From assembly GCA_963702565.1 (NCBI GenBank), contig CAVPDE010000022.1:1-64000 (forward strand): 64,000 nucleotides of DNA, written 5' to 3'. The stretch comes from CAVPDE01 sp963702565. Its GTDB lineage: Bacteria; Desulfobacterota; DSM-4660; Desulfatiglandales; HGW-15. Position 1 is the first letter of the stretch. The number at the start of each line of letters is the position of its first letter. The notes below the pieces were generated by a model. It was not told the DNA's origin, did no database searches, and saw only the letters and a list, made by a program, of their open reading frames with translations. This document shows, piece by piece, positions 16,549 to 27,450 of this stretch. The translations under genes were made by a program, and so were the position numbers.

Positions 16549-17166
16549 TCACTGAAGGATTTCCTCGCAGAGGCTGACGATCTCAGCAGCCGCCTCGCTC
16601 TGAGGAGCATATTCAAGGACGGAGAGGCCGGATGTCATCGCCTCGATGAAAGCGACTCTCTGGCTGATCTCCGTTTTGAACACATCCATACCGTAGGTTT
16701 GCACAGCTTCTCGGGCCTCTCTCCCCACCCTTGTTCTCGCGATTCTCCGGCAGATAAGAAGTTCGGCCTTCAATTTCCTGTTGCGCTTCCGCGCCTGTTG
16801 AATGAGGGAGAGGGTTTCCTTGGAGGACCAGAGATCCAAGGGACTCGGACCAACGGGGACTACGGCCAGGTCGGAGACACCCAAAATGGAGGAAATCAGC
16901 TCGCCAATGGCCGGAGGCGCGTCAATGACCACATGATCGAAGTCCTTGGATAGGGATTTGATGGTTGAATCGCTGAGAGGCCGGGGGTGGTGGATGACGG
17001 TGAAAGACTGATTCTCGGAGGTCGACTGCCACTGAAGAACGCTGCCTTGGGGGTCTGCGTCGATAAGCAGGGCTTTGCGCTCTTTCTTGGAGAGGGCGCT
17101 GGAGAGATTGATGGCAATGGTGGTCTTGCCGACTCCACCCTTCTGATTGACCAGGCTGATGACCAT
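16549..17166 (-). CDS. Orphan ParA-family ATPase
   Basis: The 205-residue protein is a short ParA/MinD-type ATPase without an N-terminal DNA-binding extension. It shows the deviant Walker A QKGGVGKTTIAI, Walker A' in LLIDADPQGS and Walker B in HVVIDAPPA. It resembles plasmid-type and positioning ParAs more than the chromosomal Soj found at 32.5 kb. No ParB-like partner is adjacent, and the only operon mate is a 58-residue membrane protein. Such orphan ParAs often position protein cargo. The start at 17166 follows AAGGTGG; a 21-codon upstream extension is possible but less likely. Confidence 0.85.
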   Translation of the reverse strand: MVISLVNQKGGVGKTTIAINLSSALSKKERKALLIDADPQGSVLQWQSTSENQSFTVIHHPRPLSDSTIKSLSKDFDHVVIDAPPAIGELISSILGVSDLAVVPVGPSPLDLWSSKETLSLIQQARKRNRKLKAELLICRRIARTRVGREAREAVQTYGMDVFKTEISQRVAFIEAMTSGLSVLEYAPQSEAAAEIVSLCEEILQ

Positions 17167-17477
17167 GACCCACCTTGGCTCGGAACGAACAAAAGGCTGC
17201 GGAGCGTCCCTTGACGTGAAAAGCAGCACCAGCAGAGGAATGGTCCGATTCAGTGATTACCAAGAAAACTAGATGGGCGAAAGGATTTAGTCAACAAAAT
17301 TTCTCAATCTTCTTCCCATGGCTCACAACCCCGAGTCCCCATCAAACGAGGACATGCTGAGCCAGCATCGGCAGAAGCCCAATAACCTTCCAATTCTCTG
17401 CCTCAACCTGCCGTCTTCAGCCGACAGCCGTTGACCCCGGCAGGACCCTTGGAAGAGGCAATAGCGGCCGCTGAATC

Positions 17478-17515
17478 CTAACAATATCTTTACAGAACGC
17501 TAACGTGATGCTAAC
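17478..17515 (+). promoter_or_regulatory. Putative Pho box upstream of phoB
   Basis: CTAAC occurs at 17478-17482, 17500-17504 and 17511-17515, and a degenerate copy (TTTAC) fills the missing 11-nt step at 17489-17493. This gives four in-phase units ending 44 nt before the phoB start. Autoregulation of phoB through such a site is well known in other bacteria. The surrounding gap 17167-17559 holds no gene. Confidence 0.65.
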
Positions 17516-17559
17516 ATGCTCATATTACTTTGGAAACAATTTCGTTTTCCAGGAAAACC

Positions 17560-18246
17560 ATGGCCAAACAAAAGATCCTTGCCGTTGATGATGAAGAAGA
17601 CATCCTTGAACTTCTCCGATTCAATCTCACCAAAGAGGGATTTTCAGTGACAGGCGCCGCTTCAGGGGAAGAAGCCCTGAAGTCGGCCCTCTCCAGCAAA
17701 CCCGATCTCATTCTTCTTGACCTTTTGCTCCCGGGCATGGACGGCCTGGAAGTGGCCAGACGCCTGAAAAACGACGCCGCCACCAAAGAGATTCCCGTCA
17801 TTATGGTCACGGCCAAGGGGGAGGAGGCGGACATCGTGACCGGACTGGAGGTCGGTGCCGAGGATTACATCACCAAGCCTTTCAGCCGCAAGGTCCTGAT
17901 CGCAAGGGTGCGAGCGGTGCTCAGGAGGAAATCAGCTGCGCCGGCCGATGAACAGGAGGTTTTGTCGGTCCACGATCTCACGATTCATCCGGGCCGGCGC
18001 GAGGTGCTGGTAAAGGGAAAGCCTGTGGTGCTGACGTTCACGGAATTCGGTATCATGAATTTCCTCGCCAGGAGACCCGGCTGGGTTTTCACCCGCTCCC
18101 AGATCGTCGACGCGGTCAAGGGCGATGAGTATTTCGTGACCGACCGCGCCGTGGACGTGCAGATTGTGGGGCTGAGGAAAAAGCTTGGCAGCGCCGCCAA
18201 AATCATAGAGACAGTGCGCGGCGTAGGGTACCGCTTCAAGGAATAA
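17560..18246 (+). CDS. phoB: PhoB phosphate-regulon response regulator
   Basis: This 228-residue OmpR/PhoB-family regulator has a receiver domain with D10/D11, phospho-acceptor D54 in LLDLLLPG and the lysine in YITKPF. The winged-helix DNA-binding domain covers about residues 130-228, with RSQIVDAV and VRGVGYRF. The family pattern, the adjacent PhoR kinase and the downstream pst genes identify it as PhoB, the activator of phosphate-starvation genes. The ATG at 17560 follows AGGAAAA. The stop lies 3 nt before the kinase start, so the two are tightly coupled. A Pho box lies upstream. Confidence 0.95.
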   Translation: MAKQKILAVDDEEDILELLRFNLTKEGFSVTGAASGEEALKSALSSKPDLILLDLLLPGMDGLEVARRLKNDAATKEIPVIMVTAKGEEADIVTGLEVGAEDYITKPFSRKVLIARVRAVLRRKSAAPADEQEVLSVHDLTIHPGRREVLVKGKPVVLTFTEFGIMNFLARRPGWVFTRSQIVDAVKGDEYFVTDRAVDVQIVGLRKKLGSAAKIIETVRGVGYRFKE

Positions 18247-18249
18247 GCC

Positions 18250-20045
18250 ATGGCCGAAAAAAAGAGCCTGTTGTGGCATGTCTTTTTTTCCTACCTCCTG
18301 GTCCTCCTGGTTTCCCTGGTGGCCGTCACCTGGCTGGCCTCGAATTCCATGAGGCATTTCTTCCTGGACAAAACCCGGGTGGATCTGCAAACCCGGGCTC
18401 TCCTTTTCGAGACTACATCCTGGAGCACGTGGACCCACTCGATGAGCAGAGCATTGACCGGCTATGCAAGAAAATCGGGCCTGCTGCGTTCACAAGGATT
18501 ACCGTGATCCTTCCTTCCGGCAGGGTGATCGGCGATTCTGAAGAGGATCCCCAGAAAATGGACAACCACATCGACCGGCCCGAGATCCTGGATGCCATGG
18601 AAAAGGATTTGGGAGTCTCCACCCGGTACAGCCCGACCTTGGCAAAACAACTCATGTATGTGGCGGTGCCGCTCAAGAGAAACACCCGAACCATGGCCTT
18701 TGTCCGAGCAGCGATCCAAGTGGATTCGGTGGACAGAGATATTGAGGCCATTCAGATAAAGATGGCTTTCTCGGGGCTCATCATCGCAGGTCTTGCTACG
18801 TTGCTGAGCTTGCTCGTCTCCCACAGAATCCGAAGGCCGATTGAAGAAATCCGGAAGGGTGCGGAACGATTCTCGCGCGGGGATTTTCAGCACCCGTTGC
18901 CGGTGTCAGCGATTAAGGAGATCGGGGAACTCTCCGAGACCCTGAACACCATGGCCCAGGAGCTGCAGAAAACCGTCTCTACGATCACGGAGCAGCGAAA
19001 CGAGCTGGGGGCTGTCCTCTCGAGCATGGCGGAAGGCGTGCTGGCCATGGATATGGAAGAACGGATCATCGGCATGAATCACGCCGCTTCCGTGATCTTT
19101 GAATGCGATCCGAGGCAGGTGCAGGGCCGGACCATCCAGGAAGTCATCCGCCATCCGGAACTGCAGAGCCTAGTGACCAAGGCCCTGGCCAGCGAGGGCA
19201 CTGTGGAAAGCGATGTGGTCCTTTACCTGAAGGAAGAAAGGGTTCTTAACGGGCATGCTTCGATTCTCCGCGACGGAGAGGGCAAACGGGTGGGCGTTCT
19301 GGTCGTGCTCAATGACATCACCCGCCTCAGGAAGCTGGAGAACATCCGCAAGGACTTCGTGGCCAACGTCTCCCACGAAATCAGGACGCCCATCACCGCG
19401 ATCAAGGGATTCGTCGAGACGCTGCAGGACGGTGCCTTGAAGAGCCCGGAAAATGCGGAGCGGTTTCTCGGGATCATCCAGAACCATGTCTTGAGGCTCG
19501 AATCGCTGGTGGAGGACCTCTTGAGCCTGTCGCGGATCGAAGAGGACAAGGAAAAAGAACAGATCGTCTTCGAAGACAAACCCCTCAAGGAAGTGCTGAT
19601 AGGGGCCATACAACTCTGCCAGGTGAAGGCGGAGCCCAAGCGAGTTGGAATGGATCTGTCCTGTAGTGATGACGTCAGCGCAAGAATCAATGCCTCTCTT
19701 CTGGGCCAGGCGGTGGTGAATCTGCTGGACAACGCCATCAAATACAGTGAAACTGGAAAGACCATTTGGGTTCAAACTGAGGCGACGCCGCAGGAGACCC
19801 TGATCCGAGTCCGCGATGAGGGCTGCGGCATTGAGAAACAGCACCAGGAACGCCTGTTTGAGCGCTTTTATCGTGTGGACAAGGCCCGGAGCCGAAAGCT
19901 GGGAGGGACCGGGCTCGGTCTTGCGATCGTGAAACACATCATGGAAGCCCATAGGGGCCGGGTTTCGGTGGAAAGCCAGGCCGGCAGGGGGAGCACCTTT
20001 ACGCTGCACTTGCCCCGCATTTCTCCAAAAGAGCCTTCCCGATAG
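18250..20045 (+). pseudogene. phoR: PhoR phosphate-sensor histidine kinase, frame broken near 18410
   Basis: The first frame (from ATG 18250) gives an N-terminal membrane helix and the start of a periplasmic domain. It loses register near 18405-18412, and the rest continues in another frame: a sensor region, a second membrane helix, HAMP, a PAS domain, the H-box VSHEIRTPITA, and an HATPase domain with VVNLLDNAIKYS and GGTGLGLAIV. One missing nucleotide explains the join, where LLFE should run into DYILEHVDPL. Everything after the break is well conserved, so it is either a recent mutation or a sequence error. PhoR would phosphorylate PhoB when phosphate is low. Confidence 0.85.
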
Positions 20046-20048
20046 TGA

Positions 20049-20145
20049 TAAGAAGTAAACAGTAATCAGTAAACAGTAAGCAGTGAAAGACATCCGTAAC
20101 ACATGACTGCCAACTGATCACTGATGACTGATCACTGACCACGAA
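20049..20145. repeat. Low-complexity AGTAATCAGT-type intergenic repeat
   Basis: The stretch after phoR is built from variants of AGTAAACAGT and ACTGATCACTGATGACTGATC on both strands, so it can fold on itself. Similar short-word repeats occur in other gaps of this window (about 2768-2800, 34205-34255 and 56075-56160). No gene is present. It looks like interspersed repeat DNA. Confidence 0.45.
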
Positions 20146-20168
20146 GTGCCCCTAAATCTCTCGGAATC

Positions 20169-20195
20169 CTAACCTGTTTCTAACAATTTCCTAAC
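20169..20195 (+). promoter_or_regulatory. Putative Pho box upstream of pstS
   Basis: CTAAC occurs at 20169-20173, 20180-20184 and 20191-20195, exactly 11 nt apart, about 105 nt before the pstS start. It matches the sites before phoB and near the left edge. It should place the pst operon under PhoB control. Confidence 0.7.
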
Positions 20196-20300
20196 AAACC
20201 ATCACTAAATTCCTTCTCATTAAATCAATGGAAAAGGATCAATGAATTGGTTACGGCCTTTGGCCGGTAGGATTCAACTTAAGAAGGAGGTTTGGGAAAG

Positions 20301-21284
20301 ATGAAGATTTGGAAGGCAATGAGTAGAGTAGCGTTAGGGATGTTCTTGGGTTTCGCTTTGACGGCGCCGGTGTCGGCCGTTGACGTGGATTCCAAGCTGG
20401 CGGACTACAAGGCGGTGAGCGGAGTGTCCGGCAAGATCAAATCGATCGGTTCAGACACCCTGAACAACCTGATGGCTCTATGGTCTGAGGGCTACCGGTC
20501 AAACTATCCGGGCGTTCAAATCGAGATCGAGGGCAAGGGTTCGACCACAGCGCCCCCGGCTCTGATCGAGGGAACGGCCCAGTTCGGCCCCATGTCCCGG
20601 GAGATGAAATCCGAGGAAGAAGGGGCTTTTGAGAAAAAGCACGGCTATAAACCCGCTCGGATTCGAGTGGCTGTGGATGCGTTAGCGGTTTTCGTTCACA
20701 AGGACAATCCCATCAAGGGCTTGACCCTGCAGCAACTCGATGCTATTTATTCAAAAACGCGCAAGGGCGGTTTGGCCAAGGAGATCCGGACCTGGGGAGA
20801 CCTGGGGCTTACCGGCGAATGGGCGGACAAGCCGATCTCTCTTTACGGACGTAATTCAGCTTCCGGCACCTACGGCTATTTCAAGGAAGTGGCCCTCTTC
20901 AAGGGAGACTACAAGGACCAGGTCAAGGAGCAGCCCGGGTCTTCCGCAGTGATTCAAGGCGTGGCCTCGGACAAGTTCGCGATAGGGTACTCCGGCGTGG
21001 GATACAAGACAGCCGATGTGAGAATTGTGCCGCTTGCCATGAAAGAGGGGCAGACCTACTTTGATGCGGATGCAAAGAATGCCTACAGCGGAGATTATCC
21101 CCTGTCCCGGTTCCTTTACATCTATCTGAACAAGAACCCCAATCAGGATCTGGATCCCCTTCGCAAAGAGTTCATCAAGTATGTTTTCTCCAAGGCAGGG
21201 CAGCAAATTGTGGTCAAGGACGGTTTTTTCCCTGTGTCAGGCGACATCGCTCAAAAAGACATGGCAGCTTTGGGCATCAAGTAA
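20301..21284 (+). CDS. pstS: Periplasmic phosphate-binding protein PstS
   Basis: The 327-residue protein has an N-terminal signal peptide ending near ALTAPVSAVD, then a PstS-type phosphate-binding fold. Characteristic segments are IGSDTLNNLM, EGKGSTTAPPALIEG, GPMSREMK and GRNSASGTYGYF, which supply the phosphate-coordinating Ser/Thr/Arg residues. It captures phosphate for the PstCAB importer. The ATG at 20301 lies 10 nt after GGAGG. It is preceded by a Pho box and followed by a hairpin that may favour higher expression of this subunit than of the permeases. Unlike its operon partners, its frame is intact. Confidence 0.95.
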   Translation: MKIWKAMSRVALGMFLGFALTAPVSAVDVDSKLADYKAVSGVSGKIKSIGSDTLNNLMALWSEGYRSNYPGVQIEIEGKGSTTAPPALIEGTAQFGPMSREMKSEEEGAFEKKHGYKPARIRVAVDALAVFVHKDNPIKGLTLQQLDAIYSKTRKGGLAKEIRTWGDLGLTGEWADKPISLYGRNSASGTYGYFKEVALFKGDYKDQVKEQPGSSAVIQGVASDKFAIGYSGVGYKTADVRIVPLAMKEGQTYFDADAKNAYSGDYPLSRFLYIYLNKNPNQDLDPLRKEFIKYVFSKAGQQIVVKDGFFPVSGDIAQKDMAALGIK

Positions 21285-21428
21285 TCCCTCTACCCGCCGC
21301 CGTGTCGTTTCTGAGCGGCATGGCGACGGTTTGATTAAGACACGCCTGAGCCTCGAAGCGAAGCCTTTTGGATCTCCTTCGATTCCAGGGTTCAGGTACA
21401 AGGTGCTTTCTCTATCAAAATTAGGATA

Positions 21429-21466
21429 GGGCGGTTCCTGGGACTCCAGGCTCCGCCCCTTTCCTT
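21429..21466 (+). terminator. Hairpin between pstS and pstC, possible attenuating terminator
   Basis: GGGCGG-tt-CCTGG pairs with CCAGG-ct-CCGCCC (21429-21458) around a 4-nt loop, and a T-rich tail (CTTTCCTTT) follows. Partial termination here would raise PstS over the membrane subunits, a common arrangement for binding-protein transporters. Confidence 0.5.
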
Positions 21467-21485
21467 TGAACAGGTCCTTGGGTTG

Positions 21486-24132
21486 ATGGAATCACAGGCT
21501 GAAGCGTTTACCGCGAGAGCGCCAGAGAAGACCCCCGCTGTTCGTCTTGTCAGAAGAGAGAAAAAAGCGCGGCGTGGTGTTCTGATTGCAGACGCTATTG
21601 CAGACCGGACCATCACGATCGGCGGAATTCTGGTGATTGTGGCGGTGCTGGGCATTTTGGTTTTCCTGGTGGCTGAAACGCTTCCTCTTTTCAGGAGCGG
21701 CACCACCACTGCTGAGCACACCTATTCGCTTGAAGGACCTGCAGATGACGTTCTTAGCGTGAGTGTCGACGACTACAAGACCCTGGCCTTTTTCTTGACC
21801 AAGGAAGGCAAAGGCACCCTGTGTCACGCCAAGACAGGGGTTCCTTTACAGCGGATGGTCTTGGACTTTCAGGGCAGGGAACTGACCGCTTTGGCCACTA
21901 CCCCGGATCGCAAGTATATCGTGTTTGGTTTCTCGGACGGGAGCGTACGCTTCGGGACTCTCGAGTTTGCCACGGAGATTCTCTCTCCCGAGAACCTGCC
22001 CAAAGGGTTAACCCGGATAAATGACCAGGACAGCACGGACGGATCAACCGTGTTCACCAGCATTCCCGGAAATCAGTTCAGGAAAGGCTCTTTCTCCCTG
22101 ACGCTGGACCAAGAGTTCATTCCTGTCTCGGAGACCGGAAAGGCTCTGACGGCTTTGGCCTATCATGTCAGCGGCCAGGCCGAGCGACAGGCCAGGGCAT
22201 TCGTGGCTCTGGACCATGAAGGGATTCCCTCCCTGAACCTGGTCACTTCAAAGATCAACCTTCTCACCGGCGAAAGAAGGGCTCAGGTGGCACGGACGGA
22301 GCTCCCTTCGCTTCCTCGTGGGGTGACGGCTCATTCCATTGCCCTTACAGAAAAGGCGGATCAAGTGGTCGTTGCGGAGAGGTCGGGGACAGTCTATCGC
22401 TACAACACGGCGGACTTCAACAACCCGGTGCTGGCAGAGACGGTCCGCGTGCTTCCGGCCTCCGCCACCCTCACGGCGTTTGGTTTTCTCCTGGGCGGCC
22501 AATCCCTTGTGGTGGGCGGCTCGGATGGTTCCCTGAACATTTTCTTCTTGCTGAAAAGAGAAGGCGCCGACACCAAGGACGGACAAGCGCTCCAGCTGAC
22601 GAGGAGCTTTGAACGCCTGCCATCGCCGCCTGTGCGCTTTGAACCGGCGATCACCGGGAAGAACTTCGCCGTCGCGGATGCAAAAGGCAATGTCCACGTC
22701 TACCACGGCACGAGCCAAAAATTGCTGATCCATTACCCTGCCAAGCCCGACGCCCAGGGGTATCGCACCATCCTCTTGTCTCCCCGCATGGACGGGCTTC
22801 TGGCTCTTCAGAGCGACGGCCGGGTGCGGTTCTGGGAGTTCTCCGTTCCCCACCCTGAAACCACGGTTCGGACCCTGTTCAGAAAGGTGTGGTACGAAGG
22901 GTATCCGGAGCCGACCTATACCTGGCAGTCTTCTGCCATGAGCGAAGATTACGAACCCAAGTTTTCTCTGATGCCCCTGATCTTCGGAACGATCAAGGCC
23001 GCTTTCTACTCCCTGCTGTTTGCGATTCCAATAGCCATTCTGGGAGCCATCTACACCTCGGAGTTCGTAAATCTCAAGGTGCGGGCCATTGTGAAGCCGA
23101 CCATGGAGATGATGGCCTCCTTGCCTTCCGTGGTGTTGGGTTTTGTGGCGGCGCTGGTCATGGCGCCTGTGGTGGAGACCTGGATCGCTGCCGTGCTCCT
23201 GGTGTTCTTAGTGGTGCCCGTCTCCCTTATGGTTGCCGCCTACCTGTGGCAGATGATCCCGCTGCGCATTGCGCTGAGAATCCAAGGCTCTCCCAAGTTC
23301 TTCGCCACCGTGCTGGTGGTTGTTTCTGCCATTTACGGGGCCGATCAAGCTGGGAGACTGGTTTGAGGGCGCCTTCTTCATGGGGGATTTCAGGGCGTGG
23401 GTCAACGGGGACGTGGGAGGGCCGGAACCGATGCTTTTCCTCCTGGCCCTGCCGCTGTCTTTCGTCGTGATCAGCGTGTTTGTTTCACGATTTTACGGGC
23501 GAGCGTTCGCGCTTGTCATGAAACGGGTGAGCCAGTTCAGGGCGGCTCTTCTGGAGATGGGGAGATGGGTGGGGAGCGCGCTGCTGGCGGTGCTCTGCTC
23601 TCTGGCCATCGCCAAAATCCTCGCGCTTCTGGGACTGGACGTGCGGGGCACCTTTGTGGACACCTATGTGCAGCGCAACACCCTGATCGTGGGGTTTGCC
23701 ATGGGGTTTGCGGTGATCCCCATCATCTACACCATTGCCGAGGATGCGTTGAACGCCGTTCCAGAGCATTTGCGCGCCGCCAGCCTGGGATGCGGGGCTA
23801 CTCCCTGGCAAACGGCCATTTACGTGGTCCTTCCCACGGCCATCAGCGGGGTCTTTTCGGCGATCATGATCGGCATGGGTCGCGCTGTGGGAGAAACCAT
23901 GATCGTGGTCATGGCCGCTGGCAACACGCCGATTATCGACATGAACATCTTCAACGGCCTCAGAGCGCTTTCAGCCACCATTGCCGTGGAGCTTCCTGAG
24001 GCCGTAAAAGGCGGCACCCTGTATCGCATTCTGTTTTTGTCGGGTCTTGTGCTTTTCGCCATGACCTTCGTGATCAACACCGTGGCCGAGGTCATTCGTC
24101 TCCGGTTTCGAAAAAGGGCGATGCAACTCTAA
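21486..24132 (+). pseudogene. pstC: PstC phosphate permease with large N-terminal periplasmic domain, frameshift near 23340
   Basis: The protein would be about 880 residues: an N-terminal cytoplasmic tail and membrane helix, a roughly 450-residue region with beta-propeller-like repeats (GSVRFGTLE, GSLNIFF), then the PstC permease domain with its ABC-permease loop (ASLGCGATPWQTAIYVVLP). The frame breaks at the G-run at 23338-23341; one extra G shifts reading so that the first part ends early at 23366. Removing it restores YGPIKLGDWFEG. The large-insertion form of PstC is usual in proteobacterial relatives. Only one base is wrong, so a sequence error or a very recent mutation is likely. Confidence 0.85.
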
Positions 24133-24147
24133 AGTTGACGTAAGGAT

Positions 24148-25855
24148 ATGTCCTCAACCCCATCCAAACGATATGTGACCGGCGCGGACCTCTCCTCCAG
24201 AGGGGAACCGTATCTGTGGAGCATGGGCGGAGCCCTTGCCCTTGGACTCATCATGATTTTCGGGTTCCTGGCCCTTGTGGCATGGAACGGATTTGTGACG
24301 TTCTATCCTAAGCCCGTGGAGGTTCTCCGTCTCAAGGACGGCGCGATGGTGGCCGGGCGAACCGACCCGTTCGGAGATGTACCGGCTTCCGAAGAACGAG
24401 CTCGACAGCCTGGATGAACAGGCCCGGAAAGTCCATGCAGGAGAACAAAGGGTTATGGTCTCCGGACTCTCTACCGGACGGGCAATTTTGATTTGTACAA
24501 TGAGGACTTCCTGTGGGTGTCGGAGTTTAAATCGCGGAGCGCTCAGACCCAAAACCATTTTCTTTATCGAGCGTATGGAGTGGGGCCCCTTCATCGGACT
24601 TCTTCAGACGCTCACGGTGAAGGGAGAAAAGCTCGCTGTCGGGTACTTTCACTCTGGATCGGCTGGAAGAGGAACACAGGAAGGCTGTGGAGCGCCGCAA
24701 TAGGGTGAGAGCTATCGAGCGAGATGAGATGGGAGGCCTCAATTACGAGTTGGACCGAATGAGACTTGCTCTGCGGCGCGATTGCCCTGGAAAAAGGCAA
24801 AGACAGTCCGGAATACCGGGCAGAAGAGAAAAAGCAGAATGTCCGTGCGGCGCAGCTTCAAATCAGGTACGGACTTCTCCAGAAGGAGGCGGAATCGATC
24901 AAGAGAGAGGACGGTCTCTACACGGTGGTTCTCAAGGATATTCGCGGCACCGAGAAGACGCTGGCTCTCTCGCATATCGTTCGGTTCTATCCGGCCAATG
25001 ACTTAACCTTTTTTCAGAAGGTGAAAGTGTACGTGCTCGAGGTGGTTCGAATTTCTCACGGCAGAGCCGCGGGAGGCCAACACAGAGGGAGGGGTTCTTC
25101 CGGCCATCTTCGGGACCTTTGTCATGACCGTGCTCCTGGCTGTGGCCGTGGCGCCCTTTGGAATCATGGCGGCTCTCTATCTCCGGGAATATGCCAAGCA
25201 AGGGCGGCTGGTTTCTCTGGTGCGCATCTGCGTCAATAACCTGGCGGGGGTTCCTTCCATTGTGTACGGCGTCTTCGGCCTGGGTTTCTTTGCTTACATC
25301 CTCGGTGGAACCATTGATCAGCTTTTCTTTCCGGAACGCTTGCCCAATCCCACCTTTGGGTCAGGAGGTCTTCTCTGGGCTTCGCTGACGCTGGCCATGC
25401 TCACCGTTCCTGTGGTGATCGTCTCCACGGAAGAGGCGCTGGCTGCGGTGCCTCAGTCCATGAGGGAAGGGTCCTTGGCCTGCGGAGCCTCGAAGTGGCA
25501 AACCATCAAGAACATCGTGCTTCCCAAGGCCATGCCCGGCATTATGACCGGCCTGATCCTGGCCATGGCCAGAGGGGCCGGTGAAGTGGCTCCCCTCATG
25601 CTCGTGGGGGTGGTCAAAATAGCCCCGAGCCTTCCCCTGGACGAGTTTTTTCCTTTTCTTCATTTGGAGCGAAGTTTCATGCATCTGGGGTTTCACATTT
25701 ACGACGTGGGGTTTCAGTCGCGCAATTCCGAGGCCGGCAAGCCCATGGTGTTCGTGACCACCCTGCTGCTCATCGGGCTGGTGGCGGTCATGAATGCCAC
25801 GGCCATTTATATCCGTAACCGATTGAAGCGAAAGTACTACGTGGGGCATTTCTAA
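24148..25855 (+). pseudogene. pstA: PstA phosphate permease, large form, with about six frame shifts
   Basis: Matching translated segments in successive frames rebuilds a single large PstA. The order is: N-terminal helix and VEVLRLKDGAMVAG; then LYRTGNFDLYNEDFLWV; then FFIERMEWGPFIG; then LDRLEEEHRKAVERR and ERDEMGGLNYELDRMRLA; then DSPEYRAEEKKQ to HIVRFYPANDL; then FEFLTAEPREANTEGG and the intact permease domain from 25124. Frame changes fall near 24370, 24460, 24535, 24650, 24772 and 25035. The C-terminal permease domain has the usual loop (GSLACGASKWQTIKNIVLP). As written the gene cannot make a full protein. Confidence 0.8.
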
Positions 25856-25865
25856 GAGGGTTTTT

Positions 25866-26688
25866 ATGGAAGCAAAGGCACAGATCGATTTAGACAGCAC
25901 GGAAACGATCTACCATCCCAAAGAGGGGGGCGGAGGGTCGATTCTGGATATCGAGCGCTTCTGCCTCTGGTATGGCCGCGCGCAAGCCCTTTTCAACAAC
26001 ACTTTGAACATCGAGCGAGGCTTGGTCACCGCGCTCATTGGGCCTTCAGGCTGCGGAAAGTCGACCCTGTTGCGGTCCCTAAACCGAATGAATGACCTCA
26101 TCGCAGGTCTCAGCATCTCCGGCACGATCGTGTTCGAACGGAAAAATATCTATGATCCCGACGTGGATGTCATCGGACTTCGAAAGCGAATGGGCATGGT
26201 GTTTCAGAAGCCTAATCCCTTTCCCATGTCCATCGCCGACAATGTCACTTATCCTCTCAAGGTGGACCACGTCACCGACCGCCGTGTTCTTGAAGAAACG
26301 CTGGAGCGGGCCCTCAAGGGCTGCTGCTCTGTGGGATGAAGTGAAAGATCGGTTGAAGGACAGTGCTCTCGGTCTTTCCGGAGGGCAGCAGCAACGGCTG
26401 TGCATTGCGCGGGCCATTGCGGCGGACCCTGATTTCCTCCTCATGGACGAACCCTGCTCCGCCCTGGACCCTCTGGCCACCACGAAAATCGAGGATTTGA
26501 TCAACGAGCTGAAAGGCCGGTACACGATCATCATCGTCACCCACAACATGCAGCAGGCGGCCAGGGTTTCGGACAACACGGCCTTCCTCTATTTGGGAAG
26601 GCTCATTGAATACGGGGAGACCAATGCGATTTTCACCCGGCCGAGGCTCAGGCAAACAGAAGACTACATTACGGGTCGTTTCGGATAG
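25866..26688 (+). pseudogene. pstB: PstB phosphate-import ATPase, frameshift near 26318
   Basis: The first part contains Walker A GPSGCGKSTLLR, and the second, in another frame, has the ABC signature LSGGQQQRLCIARAIA, Walker B LLMDEPCSALDP and the H-loop VTHNMQQ. They join if one extra base is removed near 26315-26322, which gives ALKGAALWDEVKDRL. PstB powers phosphate import through PstCA. The start at 25866 follows GAGGG. All catalytic motifs are intact on either side of the break. Confidence 0.85.
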
Positions 26689-26705
26689 GAGGGGAGGGAA
26701 AGCTC

Positions 26706-27398
26706 ATGCCCAAGAGGTTGCAGAGGGACATTGAAAAGATCAAGAAGATGGTGCTTTCCGTGGGCGCCATGGTGGAAGAACGCCTCAGGATGTCCATCAA
26801 GGCCATCGAGACCTGGGATGCCGGTCTTGCCGAAGATATCATCCGCAGGGACTATGAAATTGATGAGCTGGAGATCGAGGTGGAAGAGGAATGCCTGAAG
26901 ATTCTGGCTCTGCACCAGCCGGTGGCCGTGGATCTCCGGTTTCTCATCGCAACCATCAAGATCAACAGCGAGCTGGAACGAATCGGCGATGAGGCGGTGA
27001 ACATCGCCAACCGGGTGCGAAACATCTCAAAACGCAGAAAGCTCGATCTGTCATTCGATTTCACCATCATGGCGGAGAAAGCCGCGACCATGCTCCGCTT
27101 GAGTCTGGATGCTCTGGTGAACCTGGACCAGGATCTGGCCTTCAAGGTGCTCACCCTGGACGATGAAGTGGACCTGATGCACCGGGAGATTTACGACAGG
27201 ATCAAGGAAGCGATGAGCCAGAATCCGAACTACGTCGGGTACCTGATCAATCTCTACACCACGTCCCGGCATCTGGAGAGGGTCGGCGATCACTCGACCA
27301 ACATTGCCGAAGAGGTGATTTACCTGATCGAGGGCGAGATCATCCGGCACCGCGCCAAGCAGCAGGCGCTGCAAGCCGGAGAGACCGGAAAGAAGTAG
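26706..27398 (+). CDS. phoU: PhoU phosphate-signalling regulator
   Basis: The 230-residue all-helical protein has the two repeated PhoU motifs: DYEIDELEIEVEEECLKIL with ERIGDEAVNIANR in the first half, and DDEVDLMHREIY with LERVGDHSTNIAEEV in the second. These form metal-binding three-helix bundles. PhoU links the Pst transporter to PhoR and keeps the Pho regulon off when phosphate is plentiful. The ATG at 26706 is preceded by GGAGGGGAGGG. It closes the pst operon, 17 nt after pstB, and its frame is intact. Confidence 0.95.
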   Translation: MPKRLQRDIEKIKKMVLSVGAMVEERLRMSIKAIETWDAGLAEDIIRRDYEIDELEIEVEEECLKILALHQPVAVDLRFLIATIKINSELERIGDEAVNIANRVRNISKRRKLDLSFDFTIMAEKAATMLRLSLDALVNLDQDLAFKVLTLDDEVDLMHREIYDRIKEAMSQNPNYVGYLINLYTTSRHLERVGDHSTNIAEEVIYLIEGEIIRHRAKQQALQAGETGKK

Positions 27399-27450
27399 CG
27401 GCCGGCCGCGCTCAGCTTCGATAATTTGTTAAGAACTTCAAGAACGAACC

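Noticed and set aside
24377..24708. Separate small genes in the pstA region
   Set aside because: Their translations are consecutive pieces of one PstA protein read in different frames.
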